Below are positions 36,259-49,958 of a stretch of DNA of 64,000 bases, piece after piece. The notes below the pieces were generated by a model. The model saw only the letters and a list, made by a program, of their open reading frames with translations, was not told the origin of the DNA and did not search any database. Position 1 is the stretch's first letter. The number at the start of each line of letters is the position of its first letter. Location of the stretch: assembly GCA_011634665.1 (NCBI GenBank), contig WAEK01000010.1, positions 248,001 to 312,000 on the forward strand. Direction: 5' to 3'. This DNA is from Mortierella sp. BCC40632 (taxonomy: Eukaryota; Mortierellomycota; Mortierellomycetes; Mortierellales; Mortierellaceae). A program made the position numbers and the translations under genes.

Positions 36259-37094
36259 ACTATGAGGTTTGACAAATCATGGAGAACACAGAGTTTCCAA
36301 TCACCTCGAGCCGTAGTGTAATGGTAGTAGATGTGCTGTCGCAGAATACAAAAAAAAAATTGTCCTCAAGTCTTCTCGCTCGAATGTTAACCTGACTCTC
36401 GAGCCTTGAAAGGACGTGCAGAGAAGCCAGCAGATACACACCTCTTTCATTAATTGATTATGAGAATGCCTGTTTTTCCGGAACGCAGTTCAGGTGATTC
36501 CACATGGACAAACTCTTTTTAGTTCCATATTGACTGGAACCTCTAGTGGGATGAGATCACTCAAGTGTGCCAATAGACAGAAGCAGTTTGACGGAGGCAA
36601 TAGGGCGGAAGGCGGTGAGGCTAGAGAAAATTGCTTTCGGAGCAACTGGCGGAGTGTGGGAGAGGAGAGGGAGGTCTGTGACCGTCCTGGCCAGGGCCGG
36701 CCAGCCAGGACGCAGCCCCAGGCACGGGGGGAGATGAAAGAGTCTGGCGCAGAAACAAACAATATCAGAGACAATCGGATAAGACCGCACAAAAATAACA
36801 ACAAGCTGGTAGCCATCACCCAGTCTACCCCTCCGTCTCTTTTTTTTTTCTCTTCATCTCATCTTGGCACTAATTGCCATCTCATTCCATCCATCCCCAT
36901 TCTTGTTTTTCTCTACGATCAGACCTGCTGCATTGGATTTGAAAGGCTGTTCTGTGCAGAGTACAGTTACGCCACCAAATTTATCAGACTCTGCATGTGA
37001 GAGCCTACTGCCAACCCTGTCTGCCACCAGTCTGTCTGTACTACCAGGATAAACAAAAAAAGCACTTGGGCCTCCAGGACGACCTTGATATACC
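36259..37094. other. Interval between mS41 and KCH transporter
   Basis: No gene was seen. At about 36311-36329 the sequence TAGTGTAATGGTAGTA is a close match to a tRNA A box, and a weak B-box-like CGCTCGAATG lies near 36387. The acceptor stem does not close, so no tRNA is called; a tRNA-derived relic is possible. Confidence 0.4.
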
Positions 37095-40000
37095 ATGAGC
37101 CTGCCAAAATGGAAGACGGAAAAGGTGCCTTCGCACAAGTTCGAGTTTATCAACATTCCCGATTTCCACTCGACCTCCTTTTGGACCCGGCTTCGGTACT
37201 CATTCGTCTGGATCATGTTCTTCAAGGCGATCCTTGTCTTTTGTGGTGACATCTGGACATGTACCATCCTTATCATCTCGGGCTCCTGGACCTCAGAGAT
37301 CAAGCCGACCATCGATATCTCGATTGCTCGCTGGATTTTTACTGCCTGTATCCTGTTGTCATTCATCCTTCTCGCCTTTGACTTCAAAAAGGCCAACAAA
37401 GTCATCAAGAGTCAGGACATCTCTTACGCCGTCTCGAATGAGATCGTTTCTGCTTTTTATTGCCTGCAAAAGTATGATTATTTTTGCTTTATCGAACAGA
37501 TCCGCAACTCGAACAAGCTACATGACAAACTGTCGTTCTTTGTCTTTTTTCAGCTGAAAGGCAAGTATGGCAACACATGATTCTACTGCTACTTCATCGA
37601 GGTTTTGAGGAATCACTCCTAATTCTTTTCTAACTTCCTATGTGCTACAGGCTGGAAACACTTGGTCGTCCAGGCGCCGAGACAAGTGATCAACATAATG
37701 ACCTTGATTGCATTCATGAGTGCCCTTGGATTCGATTTGGATAACCTAGATGCTGTCAAGCAGATCATGCCCAACCTTAAAAATGAGGACAAGTTCACCT
37801 TTTGTGTCATGGTCTTTACATCCTTGATGTTTATCATCTCGGCCATTGCTACGTTTGTAGCCCTCGTTCTCTGGATTCCATTGGTTTGCAAAGTTAAAGG
37901 AAACCTGAAAGAGTATGTTTGTTACAAAATGGACAAGCGAATCGACAATATCATCAAAAAGACGACCAGACAACGTGTGGAAAGAAATATGATGCTGGAG
38001 AGACAAGAAGATATGATGGAGAAACAAAGCAATGGATTGGGATTCTACAGTGGTGGTAGTGGAAGCGGTAGTGGTGGTGGAAGTGGTGGCGGTATCGGCA
38101 GAAGGAGTGGAAGTTCGTCTGGAAATGCTTTCCTTGGTAAAAAGTCACCCAAGCTCCGTACGATGACTCCGAGAAGACCCAAGCCAACTCTTCCAGATAT
38201 TGACGTAATCCTTGCCAACTCTGCGGCCGATGTTCGACAACCTCCAAGAGCTCGTCCATCACTTCGACAGCATCATCATCAGCGGCCACCGACAGACCAA
38301 GCATCTCTGCAGCATTATCAAATTGGATTGTTACAGATGCATGGATACACTCATCAATATCAGACACAGGACACTCTCTACCAATCCCAGGATGGTGCTC
38401 ACTATCAGCAAAGGAGCAGTTACGACGCTGTGCCAACCACTGAGTCACATGCTATGCATTATCAAGGATCCCAGCATTCTCTGCCTCTTGATGAACGCCC
38501 GCCTTCCCGGACTCACAGCGTTGGTAGCAGCTCGAACAGCGTGCCTTTCCAGACTCATGCCGAGTATGAATACATGAATCCACATGTGCATCATTATCAA
38601 CCACCACGACGCCAAGCTTCAATGGTGTCAGCACACTCGGCACTGACCGATGGTAGTTCACCTATCCTTTACCCACGCAGCATTGGAGGGAGGTCAACCT
38701 CCCGATCGCATATTTCGGGAACATCTTCCCAAATGCACGCTACACGGTACTACACACAACAGCAACAATTCCAGCTGCTCTTACAACATAGACAACAAAG
38801 GCAGCTGCAGAACTCTTACCAGCATCAGCAACAAGAGCAGTCGCGACATCCAGATGAACCGATTCAGTCGACACAACCGGCTGGCGCTCAGTCCTCCGAA
38901 CTATTGCCAGTCCAAAGCCAACAGTACGATGACTCAGGTCCAAGAGGAACTTTTCATCGAACCAACACTGGAGATCCAGAAACATGGCCAGCACACTATG
39001 GGTTTACTTCTGAGACTATGTATAGCGAGTCTCCTTCATCTTCTCAGCATTTCACAGAGTATCAGCCAGACTCTGCTGTACTTCCCAACACGAACGACCC
39101 CTACTATGTTCATATGGCGGGTTCGCGATCTCGGGCCACCTCGATCACATCCTACAAGACGGAGCTGAGTATGGAAGGCGAGAACCAGAGCGGTAGTAAT
39201 ATGGGGATGAGCTCACGGAACTATTTTTCAACAGAGGGGGTCATTATGGAGGAGACAGATGCCGAGCTTTTAGAGAGGAGTGACAGCCTTGTCGATCATG
39301 GAGAGCCTGTGTATCGGCCCGACAAGACCGAGATGGAGCATTATGACACGCTCTACCGTGAGATCACACAATCGCATATCCGGGTTATGGCTAGTCGTCA
39401 GGCCTCGATTCGTTCACGCTCTTCTCAATCATCTCTCCGATCCGGTTCTTCGCCCAAGGTCTCTTATTCAAGGGCCCTTCGGGGACAACATCAGCATCCC
39501 ACCTATACCCATCCTGCGGCCAACGAAAGTCGATCCAGTATCATGACGAAGCATTCTCAGATTTCCTTGACTTTTGGGCCTATTGCTGGCCCTTCTTCTA
39601 TTCCGATGGCTCATGACTCAAGTAGCTGGTCACACTCGGCTCTTCATCCACCTAACCCCAATTTTATCAGTAGCCATAACCGACTCCGTTCTAGTTCCAA
39701 TGCGTCCTCGACAACCGTGTCATCACGCCCTCATTCGCCTATGCATTCTTCGCCGACATCCTCTCCCAGAAGTTCGATGGACCGAACTCGGTATATACAG
39801 TATCCAGTTAATGGACAGGCGTCAACAAGTTCAACGGCAGTGCATGCGCTCCCTTCGCGTGTGTCGTTGGACTGCCTGCGACCGCGCTCAGGGTCACCCC
39901 TCAACTCTGGGTTAATGCGTTCCTCCACAACCATACCCATACGACCAGCCCATCCCCCTCTACCGTCGGTCCCTCACCTCGTTTTCCCTATGCCCCCAAC

Positions 40001-40859
40001 TCAAACCCCAAGATCTTCGGTTGAGGTTTCAAGGGAGTCAATGGAATCCAACCAGTCTGTTCTTAGACAAAGACCAGTTTTGATCTTGCCCCCCGTCGAG
40101 CCATCCAACGTCCCAGTTCCAATTCTCACCCCACCCCTAGTCTCAACTCCAACTACACTTCTAGAGCCAGAAGCCATGTCTTCCAGTGCTCTTAGAATTG
40201 AGGATGTGATTGAAGACATTGCGGCAACGTTACCCAGCAGCTCAAACATAGACATGGGTGATGAGCTCCACAACCACACCAACAACAACAGTATCCACAG
40301 AAGTCGCAGCCGGTTATCAGTTCCAATGCCACCACCGCCCATGTCCCCACTTCCAGAACCACCCTCATCACCAATGGCAGTGATTGAGGCCGAGCTTCGA
40401 TCTATGATGGAGTCGAGTCAAGCAGGGGGGTTTCTTCCAATGCCGCGTACCCCGCCAGCGACTTTAACTGTGATGGAGGTCATTGCCACAGATCCGATCG
40501 GAACGCCGACGTTACGGAGCACGAGATCGGAGTATTTTTGTGTCTCGCCCGAGGATGTGAATGTGAAAGTGGAGGTGGTGGAGGAGCAGGAGGTGGTAAT
40601 AGTTCATCCCAATGGAATGACCGAGGCGAACGACCCTCTTCCAACGCCTGCACTACCTAGTCAAGCGGCGCTTTTGTTATCATCGGCAATAGAAATGACT
40701 CAAGACGTGGTAGTAGAGGAGAAAGGGGTACAGGACCAGGAACAGAATCAGAACCAGGAGAATGGAGTTACCATCGAAGCAGTCGACACTACATTGGTCA
40801 CACATGAAAATTCTGCAGGACAGAGAAAAGGGGTCTCGGAGGATTTCACAAAGAACTAG
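37095..40859 (+). CDS. KCH1: KCH-family low-affinity potassium transporter with a long disordered tail
   Basis: Two exons, 37095-37560 and 37651-40859, close to 1224 residues. The N-terminal ~260 residues match the fungal KCH family: VPSHKFEFINIPDFHSTSFW, a span at about residues 40-62, a second (ARWIFTACILLSFILLAF), ANKVIKSQDISYAVSNEIVS, then FVFFQLKGWKHLVVQAPRQV across the intron and a last hydrophobic segment (SLMFIISAIATFVALVLW). Yeast Kch1/Kch2 mediate K+ influx in the plasma membrane and feed calcium signalling in mating. The intron uses a GC donor (AAAG/GCAAGT...CTACAG); the nearby GT would break the frame. The following ~950 residues are Ser/Pro/Gln/His-rich and disordered, far longer than in yeast Kch1 (about 500 residues in all), and may be a phosphoregulated tail. 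Confidence 0.88.
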
Positions 40860-40889
40860 AAAAAGAAGAAAAGCAGTAAAAAAAAAAAA

Positions 40890-40931
40890 GCAAAAAGCAA
40901 AAAGCAAAAAGCAAAAAGCAAAAAGCAAAAA
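40890..40931. repeat. (GCAAAAA)6 heptanucleotide tandem repeat
   Basis: Six perfect 7-bp units, 30 bp after the KCH stop codon and preceded by an A run. Its position puts it in the likely 3' UTR. Confidence 0.95.
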
Positions 40932-43198
40932 AGAAAGAAAAGAGCCTGATGGGATTTTTCTTTCTCTCGTTCTTTTGAATTTCATCAACACCAAGTTAGA
41001 ATAGTACGATAAATATTTGTAGAGAGAGAGAGAGAGAGAGAAGGAGACGGAGAGAGACAGAGACAGAGAGACAGAGAGACAGAGAGAGGGATAGAGAGAG
41101 AAGAGGGAGAGAGAGAGAGAGAGAGAGAGAGAAAGGCAGTGCCTGGGTAGAAACAAACAAATGAACGAGAGAAAGAAATCAGCCCGCGGCCGCTTTGTCA
41201 GTTCCGAAGGCTTAATTCAGTCACTCCTCTTACTTTCTCCCTCTCTCTCAAGATTCTTGGTAATGGCTGCAAACGGCAGATCATTTTCCCCTCCGACTCC
41301 TCTCTCTTCCCCTCTCTGGTCACCCTCCAGGACAAAAAGAGGGCTGATGGTCTCGCCCCGTTGTAGAAACACGCCACTGCGGAGTATATTACACAGAGGA
41401 AGAGGAAGGAGGTAGCTTTTTGATATTATTTTTTTTTTCTGCAGCTCCATCCCGCACTTCACTCTTTTTTTCTCATCGCCCTCTTTTTTTTCAGCTCATG
41501 ATCAAAATGATTGGTCCACAGAGCGGGGCGAGAGAGGGGGAAAGGGAGAGTTGAGTCTCGGAGGAGTAACAAAACTCCTCTTTGTATCCAACAGACTCTT
41601 CACCCATTACAATCGCTTCCGCTACTACTGAGAACTACTAGAGACTACTATCGTCTTTCTCTTCCGTCGCCCTTCCGCGCCTCTTCCTCTCACGCTCATT
41701 TCCTCTTTTTGTTTGCACAGAAGAGCATACGGGAGAAGGGGGGGAAAAAAGGTTTTGTGTTTCTAAAAGTCAACTAGGTCCAGGACGACGGGGCAACGGC
41801 TCATCACGCTATTTTCTTTCTTTCTCTCGCACTTTGCATACTCTATTCTCTCTCTATCTTTTCTCCGGCTATGTTTGAGCATCCTTTCTTTGCTTCTCAG
41901 AGAAGAGAACAACCAAGCCGAGTCGAAGGATGGATGGATGGACCGGGTCTGCTAGTGAGTATGCTTGCGGAGGAAATATGTTTGTGTCTTTCAAAAGGGG
42001 AAAGAAATTGTAGAGGAAGGAAATGGATGGAGTGATTGGAGGAGAAGGCGGAGGGAAATAGAAAGATAAGAAAAGGAAACGAAGAGCAGCTGACATGGCT
42101 CAATGTCGAGAGAGTGTCAGGAGAGGTCGAGAGAGGTCGAGAGGAGTGGAGAGAGACTGAATGAGATTGAGGAGAAAAAAAAAACTCTTTGGCTTTGCAT
42201 TTTTGTTGTTGTTTCGCCCTGCAATGATTCAGAAACGGTGCTGAGCAAAGCACAGGAGGAAAGAGTCGAGAGGAGGAGTGCTCATTAACAGGAGGCATTT
42301 TTTTTTCTGGTGCGGGGAGAATTTACATACCTAGGATACAATACCAACACCAATACGCGACGAGGCGGAGGTAGAGAGAGAAAGAGAGAGAAAGAGAGAG
42401 AAGCTAAAAAAGATAGAAAAGGGACACGCGGATGTGTAGAAAGATAGAGGTGCAAATAATCGCGGATAGGAAGAAGTTGGATGGAGGCTGAAAGATTGAA
42501 CGGCGAAAACGAATCACATACTTTTGTATTTTGTCCCTGTCCGTGGAGAGAGCGTTTTCCTCAAGGAGATTGAAACAAGAGAGAAAATGTCGATTGAACC
42601 ACTGAAAAAGATGTGAGGAGGGAGGGAGGGGCATCGCCAAAGACCTGACTCATACCAGACAATCATCTCTCCTTCTCTTCCTTGCTTCCGCATGTATGAA
42701 GAACGATGGAGAAAAATTAAAAAGGAGGTGAGGGGGAGGGGGGTGAGTAGCTGAATGGGCACAGGACACAGGCTCGGACTTGCCCGTGCAAAAAAGAAGA
42801 AGGAGGCTTTGATATGTGGAGTGGATAAAAGTAGATTATCATGTCGCGTCTAGGGTTGATCATTGTATGAGAACGAAACCAACGGGGGAGGGGGGAGTGA
42901 TTTTCTAATGCGTGCGTGCGACAAACGTTGGGGTGGTTGCAGAGGAGCAAAGAGCAGGCAGAAGGGCGATGTGAGAGAGAATGCAGGAATGAGTGCGCAG
43001 ACACATGACTGGGCCGAATGCTGTATGCAAGAATAGAGGGTGGTCAAATAAATGAAGGTTCAGCACTACTGTAAACTAGCATATCAACCGGGCTTTACTG
43101 AATGTTGACGGAGTAAGAGGAGGAATCCTGATACACACACACGGATCAAGGAAATTTTTTACACAAAGATTGGTCTCGAGTGTCAAAGTCGCCATACA

Positions 43199-43231
<33 letters not shown>

Positions 43232-43477
43232 TATCCGAGGCCTTGGTTGGATACATGGAGGCAAGGGGTGGGAGTTTGGTCGCAAGCTTGGAGCATACAC
43301 TAGGCCCCAGTGGGTTAATAGATCTGTTGTGATGTGACGCCTTGACCCCTTTTTATACAAGAAGAAAAAAATTATTAATGACAATTGGTAAAAGACCCCA
43401 GAATCGAGCTTCTTTTTCTCAATCAATTCCCCCCTTCCCCCATAAAAAAGAGATGCAAAGACGATGCGGGGGCAAGC

Positions 43478-43480
<3 letters not shown>

Positions 43481-43529
<49 letters not shown>
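43481..43529. repeat. (GT)n microsatellite
   Basis: About 24 GT units, the only long GT array in the window. It is flanked by G-rich sequence. Confidence 0.95.
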
Positions 43530-43530
<1 letters not shown>

Positions 43531-46500
43531 ATGGTGTGGGGTGAGTGAGTTCGGGGGAAAGCCATGGCAGAGTCCGTGATTCTGTTTGCTTTTTTCATCC
43601 TTCCAAGTCGTTCCTTCATAAGCCTACGGAAATATATTGTTCACTTCAAGAAAGACAGAATAGCTTCCAACTCTATTGTGAGATGTTCGCTCTGCTCGCG
43701 TATTTGCGTGTGTACCCGAAAAACATACCTGAGCGGCCCAGTACTCTTATTTTATGTACTCTTTATTCCGTATGGTTTGTCCAAAGGGTCTTAGCGCCCA
43801 TCCGAGGAAAACAACTTTGTAGGCTCAGCTGAGCTGAATCAGGACATTCTGCACCCTCCCCCTCTCCCCTTCCTGCAACCGAAAAATAAAAAACCTTCCC
43901 AAGCGATCCGAGTATCCTGCCGAGCACTTGCAGCCGAGCTCACCCTAAATCTCTGCCGAAACGATGTGGGCTTCGCTTGGCTTGTGAAGGGCTTATTGAA
44001 AGAAGTCTTCTTCCCTCAATTTCGGTTGAATCCCTGAGAAGAGAAGATGCTCACTTTTTTTTCTTCTTCTTTTCTCCAACAGTCTTTTAGGGCCCCGTGC
44101 TCCGCGGCTTGTCCACAGCCTCAGTGACAGACTATTTCACGAGGGCGTGGTCTACGCGAGAGCCTATTGGCCGTAAATGATTGAATGCAGTGGAGAATTC
44201 CTTCACAAGGGTAGCATCATTCCCCTCTGTCTACATTGCTTGAATGAAAAAGTAGGTAAAAGAGCTTGTATTCAATAAAATCTGTTGTTGGTAGTCTATT
44301 TCTATCCCGAAACAAAGCTTGGAGGGGAAAGGCGTTCAGATACAAAGGGCTACAAGTTGTAATGTTGGGCGTCCGCTCACTGTGGCTACGTTGAGAAATT
44401 TAGCACAACAGTGATCGAGTATCTCTTTTTCTTTTTTTGACAGTGATCAGCTTGTACCTGAGCCATCCAGTGAAGCCAGAAGTCCTGCATTATTGGCCCT
44501 TTCGGACATCCCCGCCTCCTTTCCTCCTTGAATGGCGCGATACTGTACGCTCTCGTTCGTGTGTGCATGTGCTTGGTGAGCATGTGGGTGTGGAGAGTAA
44601 AGGAATCCTTGGTTTTTGTCTCCCAAAAGAGGTTGAAGATCTGCCCCAAAAAACTAAATTAGAGTTGGTTTTTGCGTTGAGATGAGTTATGCTCATCTTT
44701 AGCTATCACAGCGAGTATACCATGTACCTATTGTCCACAAGAATACCCTAGGATCAGGGCGGGAGTGCGTGTGTTGTGTGAGGCTCCTGGGTGATTCATA
44801 GTGCGACTTGGCTCTTTGTCTTGGGTCAGGAAAAAAACGGGCTCGAATCCTTGGGCACCAAAGACTGTTTGCTTCCTCATGATAATTTTGGAGGCGTCTT
44901 CAAACGCGGATCCATCGGCTCCCGTCAATGCCTCGTGGTCCTTTATTCTCCTTGAATGTCATAGTGTGTCAGATCGCAACCACCTTTATGGAGCTGTCCA
45001 AACACAATGTCTAGCAGTGATCTTTCCTCCTCAAGGGCTTTGTGTTTAAAGTCCTATCGCTCTTATGAAAAGGGTCATGATCCTACTATATCCTCCGAGA
45101 AAAGTCCTGTTTTTCTACTTCTTCTCGAGACGCTTCGCCTCGACTCATGAACAACAAGAGAAAAGTATCTAAAAACCACAATCCTGGATCCTCGGATCGG
45201 AAATTCCTTGGACGCCAACTTGTTTTACGCAAAGATAGGGTCTTGGAAAGGGTCGAGCCGAGCTTTTTTACTGTTTTCCTCTTGAGCAAGTAATTCACTA
45301 GGTACTCTTGGGTGGAAAGAGCTCATGCCATCCCCTTTTCTGATATCAGATGCTCAGACGCCAAGTCTCTTCCGCCCCACCACATCGGAACGGTCTTTGG
45401 GAAGGAAAGGGAGAGGGGGCCAAGGCGATGGCTACAGAAGCTCACAACCGTGTTTGTACGAACATGTGTGCATGCAATTAACCCTGAATTTAGCATTGAC
45501 GAACAACCGAGCGGAAGAGCACTGTCGACATTCTGCATCGACATTATTGTCGAGGGTAGGCCAGAGGGGGAGAAGAAGAGGAGGAAGAAGAAAAAGGAAG
45601 AGGAGACAGGCATTGGAGAGCATACCAGAGGTACATGGCCTCAGCAGCCGCGCGCATAAAAACTGCACGAAGTGAGAGATACATTTGGGCCAGTCCAGGC
45701 AAGCCCACACAAGGCGGAGAGGACTCGAGCCACTGGTCCAGGAGCCCTAGACGGCAACAGCGGCCGACGAAAACAAGAGAGGGTGGGCGTAAAAAAAGAG
45801 GGAACGCTATCCTCTCAGTATGCGTGTGTATATGTTCCAGGTGTTTGCTCTGATAGACCAATCCGGGTTTGGCAGTCAAAAACCTGCTTTGTGGTGCCTG
45901 CCACAATGCTCCGCTGATATCAGACCAGGGACCTTTCTTGGTCGCCATTATCGCTGCCTCCTACCCTACGACCATTGGCTCGGGTCTTTGTAGTTAGTCC
46001 TGTAGGCAGTCCATTCAGCCATGAAAAAGATGTGTGTTCCTGGAAGGAACATTTCCAGTACTTATTAGTGTCCACGGGGCACAGAAAATAAAAATGAGCC
46101 AGGCTTGAGACTGGTGTTCATTGGGTTTGTAGCCCCTCTCAAGTTTCTTTCTATCCCACCCTTTCAACCAGTAGCTTTCTACTGAAGGAAAGAGGGATAA
46201 GGTAGGAGAGGCTCGCTGACCGACGACCTCAAGGATCTGTGGGGTAAACAAGGGGGGGTTCGACAGCTTGGCATTGCCGACCAGGTTACTCTCCGTAGCA
46301 GGAACAGCAACGCACAGGCGGGCGCAAGAGAACAACAAACACGCAGCTGCCAATAGAGGGGAGAACTACCTCGGGATCTACTGCTGTTCGGAATTGCTCC
46401 TATTGCTCATACTGGACTGCGTCTATTTCCTGGCCTCCTAGACCCTCGCCTTTGAATTCTCCTTCCTGCGCTGCTCAATAATGATTGAATAGCCGAAGCA

Positions 46501-47061
46501 GAATACAAGAAATGAATAGGGAGTTGCGTTGGACTAAACCCAAAAAAAAAAAAAAACACTTCGCCCTCTTCAGCGGTACCATGACTTGGTAGTCGCTGAC
46601 ATGTGTGTGCTACAACATGTCCTTTTCTCCTCTCTCTCTCCCTCTCTCCCTCTATTTTTTTTTTTGGGAAAAGGGCATATAACAAGACCCAGATTTCCCT
46701 CTTTTTTTTTCACAACCCGTTCTCTCTCTTTCTCTCGCACCATCCCCAACTCAAAAGCACACTCATCACGGTTTCGCTGACCGACATCCAACGACCCTTT
46801 GTCTTTTCCCAACTCCTTCTCACGCCAGACAATAATTATTTTGTCCGCTGCTTTACCACTTAATCCTCCTCCTCCCCTCTCTTAGGTGCCTTGACTAACG
46901 CCCCTCCACAGGCCCGCGCTCTCATACCCCCCCCCCTCACCCTCTCATCTCGACCCACCACACACACACGCCATCTTTTACCAGATCACTGGAACAAAGC
47001 CGTTGCTTCCCTCTCCTTGCCCACCTGTCTCAAACGCCTTCCTCCTCTCTTTCTTATCGTC

Positions 47062-47513
47062 ATGGGAGTTTTCGGCGAAAAGCACACCTCGTTGACACGC
47101 GAGCAAAAGCGGCAATTGATTCATCAGGCAGACACTCACAAGCTACGACCAACAGAGGTCTGCGACTGGGTTCTGGCTACATGGGGTCTTCGAATTGCTC
47201 GAGTGACCGTCTACTCGATTCTTCATAAGCAGCGCGCTTCTTTGATGGCTGGCCACAAAGACCTTTACCAGAGCATGCAGAATGGCTTTGGTGTAGGATC
47301 GTCGACATCTGCCTCCTCCACAAAACCCGGCTTCACCAACCTCAACTCTTCAGACAACGCCTGTTTGGGTCAGAACAAGGCCGTAGGTCGCATTAACAAG
47401 TACAGGACGAGCTCCGGCGCCGGCAGTGCGAGTGTTGGGAGTGATCGCTCCACGGATGGGCCTATTGGCGAAGGTAGGCGAAAATGTAATAATGAATACA
47501 AATATGGATAGGA

Positions 47514-47546
<33 letters not shown>

Positions 47547-49958
47547 CCTTTCCCTTCCTCCCTTGGATCAGCCCAGCAATTTGGTGCCTGTTGGTGGCAG
47601 TGTTGGTATCAGTGATGGTATCAGTAGCGGTGTCAGCGTCACAGCCCCCTTCCCCTTTCCACTCCTCGCCTGTTCCTGCCGATCCGGCCAAGGGATGTTG
47701 CGGAGAGGCCCGACTCTTTCTTTCTTTCTTTCTTTCTTTCTCTCTCTCTCTCTCCCCTTCTCTCTTTGGTTCTCCACATTCAAAGGAGCGGCAAGTGGCA
47801 TGATGGCTGAACCAAGAAAAAGACGTTAAACAGAGTCGAATCTTATTCAGTCCGTTGTCACCCTCTTTTCCGCTCTTTGCTCCTCCCAATAAGGTTCATG
47901 CTTCGTCCTGTGCATTGTGGGGACGCATATGCACGCACTCAATCCAGCTGCTCTCCTTTGTCCTTCCTTCGTCCTTCCTTTGTCCTTTGTACTCATCTCT
48001 ACACTTATTCAGTCTGCCCCTATTCTAAATATCGATCCGAGTCGGCTCGCTTCGTCTCAAAAACTGCTATCTTGGCTCACATTTTCTGCTCATTTTCTTT
48101 CGAATTTAGGCGCTCGCTGGGAAGGACAACTCAAGCGTGTACGCGAACCTGCCTCGGTCGAGCTCGATAGGGCTATGGTTGCATTCCTGAAAAGCTCGGC
48201 CGCTGTAGATGCGCACGGTCGTCGTCTCAATGATGCCGAGTTGCAGTCGCATGCTCTCCGGCTAGCAAAGACCATCCCCAGCGCAAGCCGAATGCGGTGC
48301 TCCTTCGGCTGGCTTCGTCATTTCAAGAGGCGGCTAGGTGTCCAGTGGGCAGCGGATCGGCTCGGTCGGTACAGGTGGATCATTGAGATGGATGAAGATA
48401 ACAACGAAGACAATGGCGACACACAAGACTCCAGCGCCGAGTCTTCCTCTTCTCCGAATGAGCCCGGCTGTGCCGGCCATTCAGGCTTCGTTTCCTCCTC
48501 AGCCGCGACACCTGCTCATGATGGTGCTCTCACCCCACCCACACATCACCGCCTCCAGGCTCACTCTTCCCATCCCACTCTCCGCCAAGCAAGGGCCCAG
48601 GGCCAGGCATGGTCCTCATCTTCACAAGCCGGGTCTCATGCGCCTGCAGAGGACGACGAGGACGATGACGAAGAGTACCACTCAAGCAACGAGGTGCCTC
48701 CAAACTCGCACGAGGCCACTGTCGCACACCATCATATCCTTGCCCCAACAGATAGGCACTCGAGGTCTGGTCCGCTACCAACTTCGTCCTCGACTCTCCT
48801 CTCCACGGCCGCCTACGCCCCGTCCATGGTCGATGCTGGTCAGCACGTGTATCGTACACCGGAGCAGCTCCGCTTCCACGCCTTTACACAGACACCTCCT
48901 TCGTCCTCCTATCCGCTCTCCACAGATCTCACCCAGTCCTACCCCACGCCCTCACTCCTCCAACCTTCACACAGTCCGCTCCTTGACCTCCAACCAGCGC
49001 AGTCATCACCTCATCCTCAGACGCCACCTGCTTCCTCCTTTCTCCACACGCCCTTCCCGACTATCGCCTCGTCCGCTCCGGAGCAGCATCATCAGCAGCC
49101 TTCTTCTCCGTCGATCCTCGACTCGTTCCCTAACTTGTTTGAGTCTCTTCCTTCCATTGCCACACCAACGGCCGTCCCAACGACCCAGGTCTTGCTCGAC
49201 AACAGCCATCATTCTTTCTCAGCACTCAGCACCTCTGCCCCTGCATCTCTTTGCCCTAGCGATGACAAGTCTGGACAAAACTCACAGCCTTTGGGCCTGA
49301 ATGTGGACGGAAGCATTCGCAAGATTCCGACCAAGGGTGAGGCCTACGACATGCTTCAATCGTTGTTGCTCTACTATGAACAGGATCACCATTTTCTGGG
49401 AGAACAGCAGACGCTGTTGTTGCCAAGGTGGATCCATCAGCAACGTCAGATTATGCACCAGAGCAGTGAGAATGATCCTCGACTCTACTGGATGCGTCAG
49501 GAGAACCATCCCACGGTGTCATCGGCTTTTGGTGACCAGAGTAATAGCCAGCGATCGCTTTCTTGCAGTCCTCAACAGCAACAACAGCAACAGCTACATC
49601 GTGCTCTTTCCACGGCCTCATCTTCGCCTCCGCTCTCGCCCTTGTCTCCCGCGAGCCACGCAAGTACATTGACACCCATGTCCACGCATTCAACCACCGC
49701 GGCTGGTGTTAGCTCCTCGATTGTGGTATCTGCTGCTACTGTTTCGAGCCCAATCACTTCTGGACTTGAGCATTTGAACGCGAGTGCATTTCCATCCCTC
49801 ACATCAACAATTGAGCAACAAATGTTTTATGCACACCATCAAGCTCTCCAACAGCAGTTTGCGCTTCAACAACAACATCAGCAACAACATCACCATCATT
49901 CAACTTCGTCGTTGCTCTTTGCTCATTTGCCACAGGCGCCTACATCACGTCCACAAGC

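Larger units (their letters stand above)
40860..47061. other. 6.2 kb interval without a supported gene
   Basis: The interval holds a GCAAAAA array (40890-40931), GA tracts (41023-41041, 41109-41132), a T29 run at about 43202-43230, a GT array (43481-43529) and pyrimidine-rich stretches ahead of the CENP-B-like gene. Open frames are short and inconsistent between strands. Non-coding RNAs or small-exon genes cannot be excluded. Confidence 0.5.

Noticed and set aside
44830..44860. GGCTCGAATCC, a near-perfect tRNA B box
   Set aside because: No A box at a suitable distance and no cloverleaf.
46015..46353. Minus-strand frame starting like a signal peptide (LAAACLLFSCARLCVAV)
   Set aside because: It has no ATG at the start, no upstream exon that fits, and no downstream domain.
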